Shown: positions 17,718 to 29,076, counted from the first letter of the stretch. The stretch: DNA of 55,247 nucleotides from Deltaproteobacteria bacterium (GCA_947477565.1 CANJUR010000027.1:1-55247), one strand, 5' to 3'. Numbers and translations: made by a program. The notes: generated by a model from the letters alone, not told the origin.

Positions 17718-19033
17718 GGGGTCGGGGCTTCGCTCGGTGGGGGGGTAGCGGGTAGCGTCGGGGCGGGCGTCGGAAGCGCGACGGGGTTGGGCATCGCAGT
17801 CCATACACCCTGCGGTAATGCTGGCGCGCGGCCGAGCGGGCCGTCGCCGATGATGAACTCGATGCGCCGGTTGCGAGCGCGGGTGACCTCGTCGTGCGCG
17901 CGGTCGAGCGGCACCGTGTCGCCGAAGCCCACTGCCTCGAGGCGCGCGGTCGCTACGCCCCGGTCGTTGAGGTAGGCCACCACGCTCTGCGCGCGTCGGA
18001 GCGACAGCGAGAAGCCCTCCCTGCGGGTGCCGCGGTCGTCGCCATGGCCCTCGATGCGCAGCCGACGAATCTCCGGGTGAGCGACGAGGAAGTCACCGAG
18101 TTCGGTCAAGATCGGACCGAACAGCGGCGGCACCTGCCAGCGCCCGACTGCGAAGTACACCCGCTGCCGGAGGCGGATCTCGTTGCCGTTCCATTCGATG
18201 TGTTCGCGCGAGGCGGGGAGGGCGTCGGGGCATCCGTCCTCGTCTTCGAAAGCGTTGACCGTCTCCGGCGCACGCGGGCAGCGATCTTCGGAGTCGGGGA
18301 GGGTGTCGTTGTCGTCGTCGAGGTCGGGGCAACCGTCCTCGTCCTCGAAGCCGTCGTGGTCTTCGACCACCGCGGGGCACTGGTCGAGTGAGTCCGGGAC
18401 GCCGTCGTAATCGTCGTCGGGTTCGTTACCGAGCCCGATCACCACGAGTCGCCCGCGTCGCGTCACCGGCGTCGGAAAGGGCCGGATGAAGAGCGAGAGG
18501 CCGAGGGAAAGGTAGTGCGCGTCGCCCGGGTCCATGCCCGTGAGGTTGTCCGGTTGCACGATGTGCGAGTAGCGGATCACCGGGCCCATGTAGACGTAGC
18601 GCGTCACCTGGAATTCCCAGCCGAGGCCGAAATCAAAGGCGAAGCGCTGGTTGAATCCGGACGTCGCGAGGCCGGCGTTGAAGTCGATGAACATCCGACC
18701 TTCAGGGCGCACGGTGCGTGGTTCAACGCGCACCCCGAAGGTGAAGTTGGTATTGAGGGAGGTTGGGTCGGTGCGCGATGGAAAGACGCCTTCGAGAGCC
18801 GAAAGTTGGATCGAGACCGGGTCAACGATGGTCAGGCCAACGAAGGCGCGCGCGAGGATTCCCGTGGAGTAGTGATCGTTGGCGGTGGAGCCGACGATGG
18901 TGGCGACAGACCCTTCCCCGCGGAGCGCGAGGCGTCGCTCGAAGGGATAAGCCTCCGCATCACGCGGACGCGCTACGAGGCCTCCCGCCGTGAGAAGTGC
19001 GCCGACCAGAAGACGCGACCAACGACCCGACAC
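17714..19033 (-). CDS. Outer-membrane protein with TSP3 repeats and OmpA domain
   Basis: 439 residues. A signal peptide ends near DAEA (residue 28); about 170 residues of predicted beta-barrel follow, then calcium-binding TSP3 repeats (DDDYDGVPDSLDQCP, DDDNDTLPDSEDRCP), then an OmpA/Pal-type peptidoglycan-binding domain (LRIEGHGDDRGTRREGFSLS...RAQSVVAYL, ending NRRIEFII). A Pro-rich tail closes it. This is the standard myxobacterial barrel-TSP3-OmpA layout linking outer membrane and cell wall. The start is a GTG at 19033. The extended -10 element at 19040-19048 sits only six bases upstream, so the message may be leaderless. It overlaps the lipid kinase start by 4 bases. Confidence 0.9.
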   Translation of the reverse strand: MSGRWSRLLVGALLTAGGLVARPRDAEAYPFERRLALRGEGSVATIVGSTANDHYSTGILARAFVGLTIVDPVSIQLSALEGVFPSRTDPTSLNTNFTFGVRVEPRTVRPEGRMFIDFNAGLATSGFNQRFAFDFGLGWEFQVTRYVYMGPVIRYSHIVQPDNLTGMDPGDAHYLSLGLSLFIRPFPTPVTRRGRLVVIGLGNEPDDDYDGVPDSLDQCPAVVEDHDGFEDEDGCPDLDDDNDTLPDSEDRCPRAPETVNAFEDEDGCPDALPASREHIEWNGNEIRLRQRVYFAVGRWQVPPLFGPILTELGDFLVAHPEIRRLRIEGHGDDRGTRREGFSLSLRRAQSVVAYLNDRGVATARLEAVGFGDTVPLDRAHDEVTRARNRRIEFIIGDGPLGRAPALPQGVWTAMPNPVALPTPAPTLPATPPPSEAPTP

Positions 19034-19039
19034 CGCTGC

Positions 19040-19048
19040 GTTGTATCA
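19040..19048 (-). promoter_or_regulatory. Extended -10 element of the OmpA-like gene
   Basis: Read on the minus strand, TGATACAAC gives a TGn extension plus TACAAC. Six bases separate it from the GTG at 19033, placing the expected transcription start at the start codon. No -35 is recognisable, which an extended -10 can tolerate. Confidence 0.35.
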
Positions 19049-19156
19049 CCGAACGCGCCGGGTGATCGAAGAAGCAAGACTTTAGTGGGTCATCGGCGAA
19101 GCGAGGAGGGGGCGCCGAGGGCGACCGACGGGGGAATCGGGTCGGCCGATCGGAGA

Positions 19157-21124
19157 TCAGAGGCTGGTGAAGACGCCGATGGTCAGGAGGTAGTTAGTGG
19201 CCATCGTGTCGTAGCCGGCGATGCAGACCGTATAGATGCCCGCCGGGAGGTTGCGAACCGCGGCAGTACCCGAGGGGTTCAGCGTGCCGCAGAGGCCGCG
19301 GCCGGGGGTGTCATCGACGCCGGAGATCCGGGCGTTGGCGGGATCGTAGATGTCGATCACGGGGTCCGGGCCGCCGAACGCGCATGCGGTCGAGGCGACG
19401 AGGTTGCTCTCCGCGAAGATCGCGCCGCCCATCGGAACGGTCACGTGGAAGCAGTCGTCATCGGTGTCCGTCGCCGAACCCGTGTAGATGGCGCTCGCGG
19501 TGATCGGTGCCTGGGCCGTCGCCGGGGTGTTGTTCGGCTCGGTCTCCGCGCGGCCCATGGAGCAGGTTCCAGCGGTCGGCGAGGTCGGGAGGCACGCGGT
19601 GCCCACGGCGCAGACATCAGCGACGTTGCCAGGAGCGCAGGTGGCGCCCGCGGCGACGGTGCGGCGACAGAGGCCGGGACCGGTCATCGCGCTGCAATCG
19701 AGGCCCATGTTGCAACGCGGAGCGGCGTCGCGGCAGGCCGCACCCGCGGCAGTGCCCGCATCGCGGCAGGTGCCCGCGCCGGCGCCAGCGGTCGTGGCGA
19801 TGCACGATCCGCCGTTCGCGCAGACGGTCGTGAGGTCGGCGGTGTAGCAGGCCGCGCCGGAAGCGACGATCGTGCGGCACACGCCGGTTCCGGAGGCGGA
19901 CGAACAGGCGAGCATGCCATCGCAACGCGGAGCGGCTTCGCGACACGCCGTGCCAGCGCCCGAGCCCGCGGCGCGGCATCTGCCCTCCGCAGTGCCCGGC
20001 ATGTTGGCGACGCAGGTGCCGCCGGAGGCGCACACCGTGGTGGCGTTGCTGGTCTCACACACCCCGTCAGCGGCGACGATGGTGCGGCAGACCTGCAAGG
20101 TCGAGCAGTCGAGCGTTCCGTCGCAGCGCGGCGCGGTCGTGCGACAGGTGCCGCCCACGGCGCCCGCGGCGACGCAAGTCGAGGCGCCGTTGCGGGTGAC
20201 GCAGTTCGAACCGGAGGCGCAGACGTTGAGCAACCGCGCGGGATCGCAGTTTGCGCCCGCGGCGACGGCAGTGCGGCAGCGCGAGAAGGACGAGGTGACC
20301 GTGCCGCTACAGACAAAGGCTCCGTCGCAGGCGGTGCCGGTCGCGCGGCAAGCGCCGTTGAGGGCACCGTCGGCGGTGCAGATACCGGTCGCCGCGCCGG
20401 TGGCGGCGACGCAAAGCGCGCCCATCGCGCAGACGCTCACGGCACCCGCGGTGTCGCACATTGCGCCGGCGGCGACCGTGGCGACCTCGGTGACTGACAA
20501 CTCGAAGGTTCCGGTGGAGGTTGGGGCGTTGCCGAAGCCGGCGACGATGATGAAGATCGGCGTGCCCGCGGTGACCGCGGCGGTCGTGGTAAAGCGCGAG
20601 GCGAGCCCGCGCGGATCGGGCGCGCTGTCGTCATCACACCCGAGGCTGCCGGTGGCGACTCCACCATCAGCGCTGAGCCGGGCGCATGCGCTCTGCGCCC
20701 AGACGACCGTGTCGAAGGTCACAGGCAGGGTGCCAGCGTTGTCAGTGGAGATCGAGAGCCGCGACGACGTGGTGGGCGTGTAGCGGAAGGCCACCTGGCC
20801 GACGGTAGTGTCCGAGCAGGTCGCGACCAGGGTGCCGTTGCGGGGCGTCGTGGTGTTGCTGCGGGTGATGCGGGTCGTGGTGCCGACGCGCATTCCGGCT
20901 GCGTTGAGGTCAACGATCGACGCTGCCGCGCAGGGATCGACCGGGGGTCCGGCGTCCACGGCGCCGCCGCGGTCGGTAGCGGTGCCACGGTCGGTGGCGG
21001 TACCGGCGTCTCTCGCGGTGCCAGAGTCAACCCCGGGGTTGATGTTGACCGCCGGATCAGAGCACGCCGCGAGGCCACTACCCATCGTGGCGAGGAGAAG
21101 AAAAAGAGAACTTGAAGACTGCAT
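19157..21124 (-). CDS. Cys-rich lipoprotein with PPC-like C-terminal domain
   Basis: About 655 residues. MQSSSSLFLLLATMGSGLAAC is a lipoprotein signal with Cys21; an Asp/Thr-rich stalk with near-identical ARDAGTATDRGTATDRG units follows. Residues about 60-215 form a beta-rich domain like bacterial pre-peptidase C-terminal (PPC) domains. Then come about five Cys-rich repeats of the type CRTIVAxGAxC...TVCAxGGxC...CRxAAPRCDGxLxCS. A second PPC-like domain (TEPNNTPATAQAP...DDDCFHVTV...AGIYTVCI) closes it. The frame is open to 21190; the ATG at 21124 has GAGG upstream and gives the signal peptide. It is probably displayed on the outer membrane. No catalytic motif is visible. Confidence 0.85.
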   Translation of the reverse strand: MQSSSSLFLLLATMGSGLAACSDPAVNINPGVDSGTARDAGTATDRGTATDRGGAVDAGPPVDPCAAASIVDLNAAGMRVGTTTRITRSNTTTPRNGTLVATCSDTTVGQVAFRYTPTTSSRLSISTDNAGTLPVTFDTVVWAQSACARLSADGGVATGSLGCDDDSAPDPRGLASRFTTTAAVTAGTPIFIIVAGFGNAPTSTGTFELSVTEVATVAAGAMCDTAGAVSVCAMGALCVAATGAATGICTADGALNGACRATGTACDGAFVCSGTVTSSFSRCRTAVAAGANCDPARLLNVCASGSNCVTRNGASTCVAAGAVGGTCRTTAPRCDGTLDCSTLQVCRTIVAADGVCETSNATTVCASGGTCVANMPGTAEGRCRAAGSGAGTACREAAPRCDGMLACSSASGTGVCRTIVASGAACYTADLTTVCANGGSCIATTAGAGAGTCRDAGTAAGAACRDAAPRCNMGLDCSAMTGPGLCRRTVAAGATCAPGNVADVCAVGTACLPTSPTAGTCSMGRAETEPNNTPATAQAPITASAIYTGSATDTDDDCFHVTVPMGGAIFAESNLVASTACAFGGPDPVIDIYDPANARISGVDDTPGRGLCGTLNPSGTAAVRNLPAGIYTVCIAGYDTMATNYLLTIGVFTSL

Positions 21125-21268
21125 CGCTACCTCGTGGTGTGCATCGCATCGCGGCACCCACCGCGACTCAGTAGGGAGTCGATGTCCCACGCCTGCGGCG
21201 TCGAGGTCAAGGCGGCTCCCGGGCGCTTTTAGCGCGCTGAAAAGTCGTATGAAAGATTGGAGTTGTCG

Positions 21269-22792
<1,524 letters not shown>

Positions 22793-22901
22793 GGTGTGAG
22801 AGCTACGTTGCACCCGCCCCACGCCGTTGAAAAGATGGGCCTCGCCGGAGGCACGGCGGTTTCGCGCATTGCGGGGCTGTGCGATCGTTCGCGCCTCCCC
22901 A

Positions 22902-25205
22902 ATGACCCCCCCCGGGCGACGCAATCTGGTGCTGGCGGCGATGCTCCTTGTGCCGCTGGTCCTTCTGGCCTGGCCGATGCTCCTGGGACGCACGCTCTTC
23001 GCCGGCGACCTTCTCACCTACACCTATCCCCTGAAGCTTCAGGTGCGTCGTCTCCTCCTCGAGGGTGAGTTCCCGCTCTGGAACCCTCAGCTCGGTCTGG
23101 GTCGCCCGGTCCTCGGGATGATTCAGCCCGGCGCGCTCGACCCGCTCAACGCCCTGTTGCTTCTGCCTCTGCCGCTTGGCATCGACCTCTTCACATTGGT
23201 TCATCTCCCCATTGCGGCGCTCGGGGTCCGCAGTTGGCTCCGCGCGATCGGCGTCAGCAACCCACTGGCCACCTTCGGCGGGTCGCTATTCGCGTTCTCG
23301 GGTCCCTACCTCAGCCTGCTCGTTGCCAACGGAACCTACGCCTGGGGTTTCGCCTTCGTACCGTGGTTTCTCTCCTGTTTCGCCCGCGCCGCGGCGGCCC
23401 CCGATGGACCCACGCGGCTCCGTTTCTCCGTCGTCGCCGCGGTGCTCCTCGCCTGGTGCGTGCTCGCGGGCGACCCGATGTCCGTCTACTTCGCTCTGCT
23501 CTGCGCAGGCCCGCTGGCGCTCGCCACCGACCGCGCCCGCCGCCCCGCCGCCATCGCCACGCTGACGGTCGTCGCGGCCATCGCCGGGGCGCTCGCGGCG
23601 GTGCAACTCCTTCCCGCTCGCGAGGTGGTTGCGACGGTGCGGCCGAACGGCATCCACTTCACCGAGGCCAGCCATTTCGCCCTGCACCCACTGCGCCTGC
23701 TCGAACTGATCTGGCCCGGCTGCTTCGGTTCGCCGCACACGCCCGGATGGTTCGTGCACGCCCTCTACGACGAAGGCACCAACCAGCCCTACGAGCCGCT
23801 CCTTCCAGGGATCTACCTCGGCCTCGCGACTCCCCTCCTGGCCCTGTCTGCGCTGCGCCGCGGGACCCGCACCCGCATCGAAGTCGCGCTCGCCGCTGTC
23901 GTGCTCGGCTGTCTGCTCATCGCTCTCGGTCGCTTCACTCCACTCTGGTCGCCGTATTTCCATTTCTTCCCTGGCGCGCGCCTCTTCCGCCACTCGGAAA
24001 AGTACGCCCTGCTCGCCGCGCTGGGCGTCGTCGTCCTCGCGGTGCGCGGTCTGCCCGTTGTGGCCGCCGATTCCGCGCGCGCCCTCCGTGTCGCCGTCGC
24101 GGCCGTCGCCGCACTCACGCTGCTAGCGCTGGTCGTCAGCGCACGCGGGCCTGCCGTGGCCGTCGCGCTCGTGGGTCGCCTGGGCGCGGTCTCCCGTCCC
24201 GTCGCGGGGGCGGCCATCACGGGCGCCGCCTGGCACGCCGCAGCGGTCGCCGCCCTCTACGCGCTGGTGCTCGCGCTCGTGAGGCGCAGAGCCCACACGA
24301 CCGAGATCGTCCAATGGGCGCTCGCGGTCATGATCGTTCTCGACGTGACCGTCGCTGCCCTCCCGCTGGTGCTGTGGGGGCGGGGCGACCTCCACGCGCT
24401 CACAAGCCACCCAGGACAAACGATTCGAAGATTCGCGCGCGACGGCGAGGCTCCCACCCGGCTGTATCGGTCCGCGCTGCTTCGGCTCGAGCAGCCGGGC
24501 GCGGAGCTGCCGGAGAGCAACGCGCTCACGCTCAAGCCCAACCTTGGCCAGGAGCAAAGCCTCGCGCAACTCGACCCCTATGACGCGCTCCCGATGCCGC
24601 GCGAGGGTCGGTTCGTCCCGGTGTTGCGGGCGCGCCCGGTGCGGCTGCTGCAGCTCACATCGACCCACTTTGCGCTCCTGCTCGACGCCCAGGTGTCGCC
24701 AGGCAGCGGCCTGCGCACCCTCGTTCATTATCCCGACTGGGAGGCCTCGCTCGTCGAGGTTCCTGGTGTGGCGCCGCGCGCATTCGTCGCCCGACGGGTG
24801 CTGCCCGCTCGCTCCGAGACCGAGGCCGAGCGCGCCCTCCAACGGCCCGATTTCGTCCCGGCGCAGGACGCCGTGATCGAAGGTGCAGCGCCCGCGGAAA
24901 ACGACGGCCACTGCCAGATTGAGCACTATCGCGCCGCGGAGGTCGTCGTGCGGTGCGTCGTCCGACAGGCCGGTTGGGTGGTCGTCACGGACGGGTTCTT
25001 CCCGGGATGGCAGGCCACCGTAGAAGGTCGTCCGGTGGCGATCGCGCCCGCCAACCTTGCCCTGCGCGCGGTTCGGGTGCCCGCGGGGCCTTCGCGAATC
25101 GTGATGCGATATCAACCCACTGGGCTGCGCGCGGGGGGAGCGGTTTCTCTCCTCACGCTCGCGGTGTGCGCTCTGGCCCTATGGCGGGCCCGACCGAAGG
25201 CTTGA
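22902..25205 (+). CDS. YfhO-like polytopic membrane protein
   Basis: About 767 residues with roughly a dozen hydrophobic segments, starting with VLAAMLLVPLVLLAWPMLLG. The stretch FAGDLLTYTYPLKLQVRRLL, then EFPLWNPQLGLGRPVL, is the conserved first loop of the YfhO family (GT-C-like membrane proteins linked in other bacteria to glycosylation of teichoic acid or lipids). The soluble C-terminal part ends VVVTDGFFPGWQATVEGRPV, also typical. Starts are uncertain: ATG 22902 (MTPPGRRN) gives a short N-terminus before the first helix, while an ATG at 22827 adds 25 unconvincing residues. Neither has a good ribosome binding site. Substrate unknown. Confidence 0.8.
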   Translation: MTPPGRRNLVLAAMLLVPLVLLAWPMLLGRTLFAGDLLTYTYPLKLQVRRLLLEGEFPLWNPQLGLGRPVLGMIQPGALDPLNALLLLPLPLGIDLFTLVHLPIAALGVRSWLRAIGVSNPLATFGGSLFAFSGPYLSLLVANGTYAWGFAFVPWFLSCFARAAAAPDGPTRLRFSVVAAVLLAWCVLAGDPMSVYFALLCAGPLALATDRARRPAAIATLTVVAAIAGALAAVQLLPAREVVATVRPNGIHFTEASHFALHPLRLLELIWPGCFGSPHTPGWFVHALYDEGTNQPYEPLLPGIYLGLATPLLALSALRRGTRTRIEVALAAVVLGCLLIALGRFTPLWSPYFHFFPGARLFRHSEKYALLAALGVVVLAVRGLPVVAADSARALRVAVAAVAALTLLALVVSARGPAVAVALVGRLGAVSRPVAGAAITGAAWHAAAVAALYALVLALVRRRAHTTEIVQWALAVMIVLDVTVAALPLVLWGRGDLHALTSHPGQTIRRFARDGEAPTRLYRSALLRLEQPGAELPESNALTLKPNLGQEQSLAQLDPYDALPMPREGRFVPVLRARPVRLLQLTSTHFALLLDAQVSPGSGLRTLVHYPDWEASLVEVPGVAPRAFVARRVLPARSETEAERALQRPDFVPAQDAVIEGAAPAENDGHCQIEHYRAAEVVVRCVVRQAGWVVVTDGFFPGWQATVEGRPVAIAPANLALRAVRVPAGPSRIVMRYQPTGLRAGGAVSLLTLAVCALALWRARPKA

Positions 25206-25257
25206 CGAACGACGTCTCGGTCGCTACTAAATCTTCAGAATGTTTTGAAAGTTCAGA
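25202..25257 (+). promoter_or_regulatory. Candidate promoter/operator of the menaquinone operon
   Basis: TTGACG (25202-25207, overlapping the preceding stop codon) is 17 bp from TACTAA (25225-25230). The following 30 bases are unusually A/T-rich. They contain TTCAGA twice (25234-25239 and 25252-25257) and a TTCA...TGAA inverted pair (25234-25249), a plausible site for the GbsR/MarR-type protein encoded directly downstream. Confidence 0.4.
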
Positions 25258-25264
25258 GGCACCG

Positions 25265-25828
25265 ATGGAGCCGACAACGGAACACGAAGCTGAACTCCTG
25301 GCCGCTGACGCCATCGGAGACGTGATCGAGCACTGGGGTTTTCGCAAGGCGCTGGGCCGGACTTGGACGGTGCTCTACCTCCACGGCGACGCCCTCGCGG
25401 CGGCGGATCTCGGCGAGCGGCTTCAGATGTCCGCCGGGGCGGTCAGCATGACGGTCACCGAGTTGCAGCGCTGGGGGGTCGTGCGGAAGGTGTGGATCCC
25501 CGGCGAGCGGCGGGACTTCTTCGAGGCCGAGACTGACTTCTGGAAGATGATCTCGAAGGTCGTGCAGGAGCGGGAACGCTTCCTTGCGGTGAGCGTGCGC
25601 GAGCGTCTGGGCCGGGCGCAGGCGGTGCTGAAGCGCCGCGGGGGCGGGGCGGCCGCGCGGGCGCGCGTCGAGCGCCTGGGGCGGCTGCTCAACTTCTCGA
25701 CGATGGCAGAGACGGTGATCGAGTCCTTCCTGGCGTCTCGCCGGGTGGACTTCGGTGACTTTGGCAATCTTCTGGCGCTGGGTCGCCAGGTGACCGCCGC
25801 CGCGGCGGGAAAGGGTCGGAAGGGATGA
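25265..25828 (+). CDS. GbsR/MarR-family transcriptional regulator
   Basis: 187 residues with a winged helix: VLYLHGDALAAADLGERLQM followed by SAGAVSMTVTELQRWGVVRKVW and the wing GERRDFFEAETDFWKMISKV, the GbsR signature (in Bacillus, a choline-sensing repressor). The C-terminal half is helical and probably holds the ligand or dimer contacts. The ATG at 25265 is the natural start; the open frame continues to 24953 inside the YfhO gene. It is first in a six-gene operon and overlaps the polyprenyl synthase start by 4 bases (ATGA), so it is very likely the local regulator. Its ligand is unknown; a quinone or isoprenoid signal would be an inference from context. Confidence 0.88.
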   Translation: MEPTTEHEAELLAADAIGDVIEHWGFRKALGRTWTVLYLHGDALAAADLGERLQMSAGAVSMTVTELQRWGVVRKVWIPGERRDFFEAETDFWKMISKVVQERERFLAVSVRERLGRAQAVLKRRGGGAAARARVERLGRLLNFSTMAETVIESFLASRRVDFGDFGNLLALGRQVTAAAAGKGRKG

Positions 25829-26886
25829 ACACCGTGCTCAGCACGAAGCCCGCTACCGGGACGCTCCGGCGGGTCGAGGAGGTGACCGCTGCGCACGTCG
25901 AGGAGGGCCTCACGTCGCGCCTCGCCGACCTCCGGCTCTGGATCGCCTCAGACCTCGTCGAAGTCGATGCTGCGCTCGCCGCGTTGGAGCCCGGCGACAC
26001 CCCGATGCACGGCGCTGCAAGGCACCTTCTCGACCTCGGCGGCAAGCGTCTACGCCCGCTCTGCGTGGCCCTCGCGTCGCGCGCCGGAAGCGGTTTCGAC
26101 CGTGTTGCACGCGACCTCGCGGTGGCCGCCGAACTCGTCCACAGCGCCACGCTCCTGCACGACGACGTGGTGGACCTCGGCGACCGCCGTCGCGGTGCGC
26201 CCACCTCGCGGGTCGTGTACGGCAACATCGCGTCGATCTACGCGGGTGACTGGCTCCTGGTAGAGGCTCTACGACGCATCCGTTCGACCGGGCACCATGA
26301 CCTGCTCGACCGCGCGCTCGACACGCTCGACCAGATGCTCGGCGCCGAGGCGCTGCAGCTCGCGCTGCGCGGTACCGTCCCGGCGCGTGCGTCGTACTTC
26401 GAGGTGGTCGAGGGAAAGACTGCATCGCTCTTCCGTTGGGCGATGGCGGCGGGGGCCCGCGCGGGTGGGCTCGATCTGCTCGCCTCAGAGGCGCTGGAGC
26501 GCTACGGGCGGCTCGTGGGTGTTGCGTTCCAGGTGATGGACGACGTGCTCGACGTCGCGGGCGACAGCGGGGTCGTGGGCAAGGCGCTCTTCGGCGATCT
26601 GCGCGAGGGCAAGATCACGTACCCCCTGCTCCTCGCGGTCGAGCGCGACGCGGCGTTTGGCCAATGGATTCGGGGTGTTGTGGCAGACGCCGACGTGTCC
26701 GTGGACGGAGCGATCGTGACCCGGGTGCTCGGCGCGCTTCGGGACACTGGCGCGGTCGCGGACGCTCGTGCGCTGGCTCGCTCTCTCTCGGACGAAGCGC
26801 TGGCTTGCCTCGAGGTCGTGCCCGCTGGGCGGGCGCGCGACGCACTGGCGGATGTCGCCGGTGCGCTGGTGGACCGAAGGAAGTAA
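25825..26886 (+). CDS. Polyprenyl diphosphate synthase
   Basis: 353 residues of the trans-isoprenyl synthase family. It condenses isopentenyl diphosphate onto an allylic primer to make a long chain, here probably the menaquinone side chain. [10 protein letters not shown] carries the IPP-binding region, LLHDDVVD is the first Asp-rich motif (DDxxD) and QVMDDVLD the second; [14 protein letters not shown] follows. An N-terminal extension of about 40 residues is Thr/Glu-rich and not needed for the fold. Chain length cannot be read reliably; Ala-Ala-Glu before the first motif argues for a long product. Start coupled to the regulator by ATGA; DAHP synthase follows after 13 bases. Confidence 0.92.
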   Translation: MNTVLSTKPATGTLRRVEEVTAAHVEEGLTSRLADLRLWIASDLVEVDAALAALEPGDTPMHGAARHLLDLGGKRLRPLCVALASRAGSGFDRVARDLAVAAELVHSATLLHDDVVDLGDRRRGAPTSRVVYGNIASIYAGDWLLVEALRRIRSTGHHDLLDRALDTLDQMLGAEALQLALRGTVPARASYFEVVEGKTASLFRWAMAAGARAGGLDLLASEALERYGRLVGVAFQVMDDVLDVAGDSGVVGKALFGDLREGKITYPLLLAVERDAAFGQWIRGVVADADVSVDGAIVTRVLGALRDTGAVADARALARSLSDEALACLEVVPAGRARDALADVAGALVDRRK

Positions 26887-26899
26887 TGGGAGCCTCCCG

Positions 26900-27886
26900 A
26901 TGATCATCCAGCTCGCTCCGGACGCAGACACCGATCAGGTCAAGCGCGCGCTCGTCGCCGCGGGGCTCTGGGTCACCGCGCTCCACGACGGCAACCGCCG
27001 GGTCAGCCACTTCTCGGTCTCGTCGGCTTCGGCCGCCGTCGCTGCCGCCACGCTGATGTGCATCCCTGGCGTCGCCTCGGTGGTCGCGCCAGCCTCCGTG
27101 CACCCGCGGGTGGATGCCTCGCCCGCGACGGTCAACGTCCGCGGTGTCGAAGTCGGCGGTCGCGCGAAAGTCTTCATGGCCGGTCCTTGTGCGGTCGAGT
27201 CCGAGGCGCAAATCGACGCGGTCGCCGCGCGTGTCGCGCAGTGCGGAGCGCAGTTACTGCGAGGCGGTGCGTTCAAGCCGCGGTCGTCGCCGTATGCGTT
27301 TCAGGGGCACGGCGAGGTCGCCTTGCGCTGGATGCGGCGCGCAGCGGAGGCCAACGGGCTACGGGTCGTGACCGAAGCACTCGGCGAGGCCGACGTCGCA
27401 CTGGTGGCTGAGTACGCCGACCTCATTCAAGTGGGCTCGCGCAACATGCAAAACTTTTCACTCCTCAAGGCCATTGGCCGTACCGGGCGGCCGGTGATGC
27501 TCAAGCGGGCGATGAGCGCGACGGTGGAGGAGTGGCTCCTCGCGGGCGAGTACCTCCTCGAGCACGGCGCCGCGGGCGTCATCTACTGCGAGCGCGGCAT
27601 CCGCGGCTTCGACAACGCGACGCGCAACCTGCTCGACCTGGGCGCGGTGGCGTTGCTCGCGCACGTCCATCACCTGCCGGTTGTGGTTGATCCGTCTCAT
27701 GCCACCGGGCGGCGTGACCTGGTGCTGCCGCTCGCGCGTGCGGGCCTCGCGGCGGGCGCGGCGGGCGTGATGCTGGAAACCCACGATGACCCCGGACGTG
27801 CGCTCTCCGATGGGCCGCAGGCGCTCCTCCCGGCGGAGTTTGGCACGGTGATGACGGCGCTTCACGCGGGCGCGGCGGAGGCCTGA
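26900..27886 (+). CDS. aroF: 3-deoxy-7-phosphoheptulonate synthase, type I-beta
   Basis: 328 residues. It condenses phosphoenolpyruvate with erythrose 4-phosphate to DAHP, the first step toward chorismate. [18 protein letters not shown]...GVASVVAP is the ferredoxin/ACT-like N-terminal domain (about 1-70) of the type I-beta enzymes, often the allosteric part. The TIM-barrel follows with [10 protein letters not shown] (metal-binding Cys), [24 protein letters not shown], and [13 protein letters not shown] (metal His). The ATG at 26900 fits the family. Placement between polyprenyl synthase and HMG-CoA reductase, with two bases to the next ATG, is unusual and suggests supply of the naphthoquinone ring. 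Confidence 0.93.
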   Translation: MIIQLAPDADTDQVKRALVAAGLWVTALHDGNRRVSHFSVSSASAAVAAATLMCIPGVASVVAPASVHPRVDASPATVNVRGVEVGGRAKVFMAGPCAVESEAQIDAVAARVAQCGAQLLRGGAFKPRSSPYAFQGHGEVALRWMRRAAEANGLRVVTEALGEADVALVAEYADLIQVGSRNMQNFSLLKAIGRTGRPVMLKRAMSATVEEWLLAGEYLLEHGAAGVIYCERGIRGFDNATRNLLDLGAVALLAHVHHLPVVVDPSHATGRRDLVLPLARAGLAAGAAGVMLETHDDPGRALSDGPQALLPAEFGTVMTALHAGAAEA

Positions 27887-27888
27887 GG

Positions 27889-29076
27889 ATGACCGGCTAC
27901 ACCAGCAGGATCAGCGGGTTTTATCGCGGCACGGTGGACGAGCGCCTGGATGCGCTGACGGAGCACGCAGGCGTTGCGGGCGAACTGCGAAGCTTCTTCG
28001 CGGGCGGCGGCGGACTCTCCCTCGAAGCTGCCGACCGGATGAGCGAGAACGTCATCGGCGTGCACGGCTTGCCCCTCGGCGTCGCGCTGAACTTCCTCGT
28101 CAATGGTGTCGAGCACGTCGTGCCGATGGCCATCGAGGAGGCGTCCGTGGTCGCGGCGGCGTCCAACGCGGCGCGGATGGTGCGCGAATCTGGCGGTTTT
28201 CACGGGCACGCGACGGCCGCCATCATGACCGGCCAGGTGCAGTTCGATGGAGCGCCGGACACGGACGGCGCAGCCGCGCGGGTGATGGCGCATCGGGACG
28301 CGATTCTCGGCCTCGGGGACGCGTCCATTCCCCGGATGGTCGAGCGAGGTTTTGGTTGCCGCGACCTCGACGTGCGGGTGCTCGACGCGGCGGAGGGCGT
28401 GGTGGTTGTGCACGTCTACGTCGATGTGGGTGACGCGATGGGGGCCAACATGGTGGACACCGTCGCGGAGGCCATCGCTCCGGCGCTGCACGAACTTATC
28501 GGCGGGCTCATCGGCCTGCGCATTCTCAGCAACCTCCCGTCGCGGCGGCGGGTGAGCGTGCGCTGCGACGTGAGCGACTCGGCGCTCGGGGGCACCGCGG
28601 TGGCGGACGGCGTCGCGCGGGCGAGTCGGTTCGCGTCGCTCGATCCGTACCGCGCGTGCACGCACAACAAGGGCTTCATGAACGGCCTGGATGCCGCCGC
28701 GGTGGCGCTCGGCCAGGACTGGCGCTCCATCGAAGCGGGCGCACACGCCTGGGCCGCGACCGGCGGCGGGTACCGTCCGTTGAGTACCTGGAAGCGTATT
28801 CCGGGCGGGCTCCGCGGGGAGGCCGAACTTCCGCTCGCGGTGGGCACCGTCGGCGGATCGACCCGGGCGCACGCGGGCGTTCGAGCTGCGTTTGAGCTGC
28901 TGCGGGTGCGCGATGCGAGGCAGCTAGCGGTGGTTCTGGCGAGCGTCGGGCTGGCGTCCAACCTGGCAGCACTCCGGGCGCTGGCGGGGGAAGGAATCCA
29001 GCGAGGGCATATGCGGTTGCATCATCGGAAGGCGGAAGAGTGCGCGGAGTCGGAGGCAGGGACATGGGCGAAGTGA
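27889..29076 (+). CDS. mvaA: Hydroxymethylglutaryl-CoA reductase, class II-like
   Basis: 395 residues. It reduces (or, in some bacteria, oxidises in reverse) HMG-CoA and mevalonate. Motifs in order: ENVIGVHGLPLGVALNF with the catalytic Glu, EEASVVAAAS, the nucleotide-binding DVGDAMGANMVDT, HNKGFMNG with the catalytic Lys, LRGEAELPLAVGTVGG, and GHMRLHHRKA with the C-terminal catalytic His. Length and absence of membrane segments fit the soluble bacterial class. It indicates the mevalonate route to isoprenoids. GGAGG lies about nine bases before the ATG. The 3' end overlaps the methyltransferase start by 13 bases. Cofactor preference (NADH or NADPH) is not decided. Confidence 0.93.
   Translation: MTGYTSRISGFYRGTVDERLDALTEHAGVAGELRSFFAGGGGLSLEAADRMSENVIGVHGLPLGVALNFLVNGVEHVVPMAIEEASVVAAASNAARMVRESGGFHGHATAAIMTGQVQFDGAPDTDGAAARVMAHRDAILGLGDASIPRMVERGFGCRDLDVRVLDAAEGVVVVHVYVDVGDAMGANMVDTVAEAIAPALHELIGGLIGLRILSNLPSRRRVSVRCDVSDSALGGTAVADGVARASRFASLDPYRACTHNKGFMNGLDAAAVALGQDWRSIEAGAHAWAATGGGYRPLSTWKRIPGGLRGEAELPLAVGTVGGSTRAHAGVRAAFELLRVRDARQLAVVLASVGLASNLAALRALAGEGIQRGHMRLHHRKAEECAESEAGTWAK

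Noticed and set aside
18515..20497. A 660-codon plus-strand frame
   Set aside because: It is a shadow of the OmpA-like and PPC-lipoprotein genes; the composition is Arg/Ala/Gly-rich and has no motif.
22827..22901. An extended N-terminus for the YfhO-like protein starting at 22827
   Set aside because: The extra residues are Arg/Ala-rich with no family likeness, and the first membrane helix follows naturally from the ATG at 22902.
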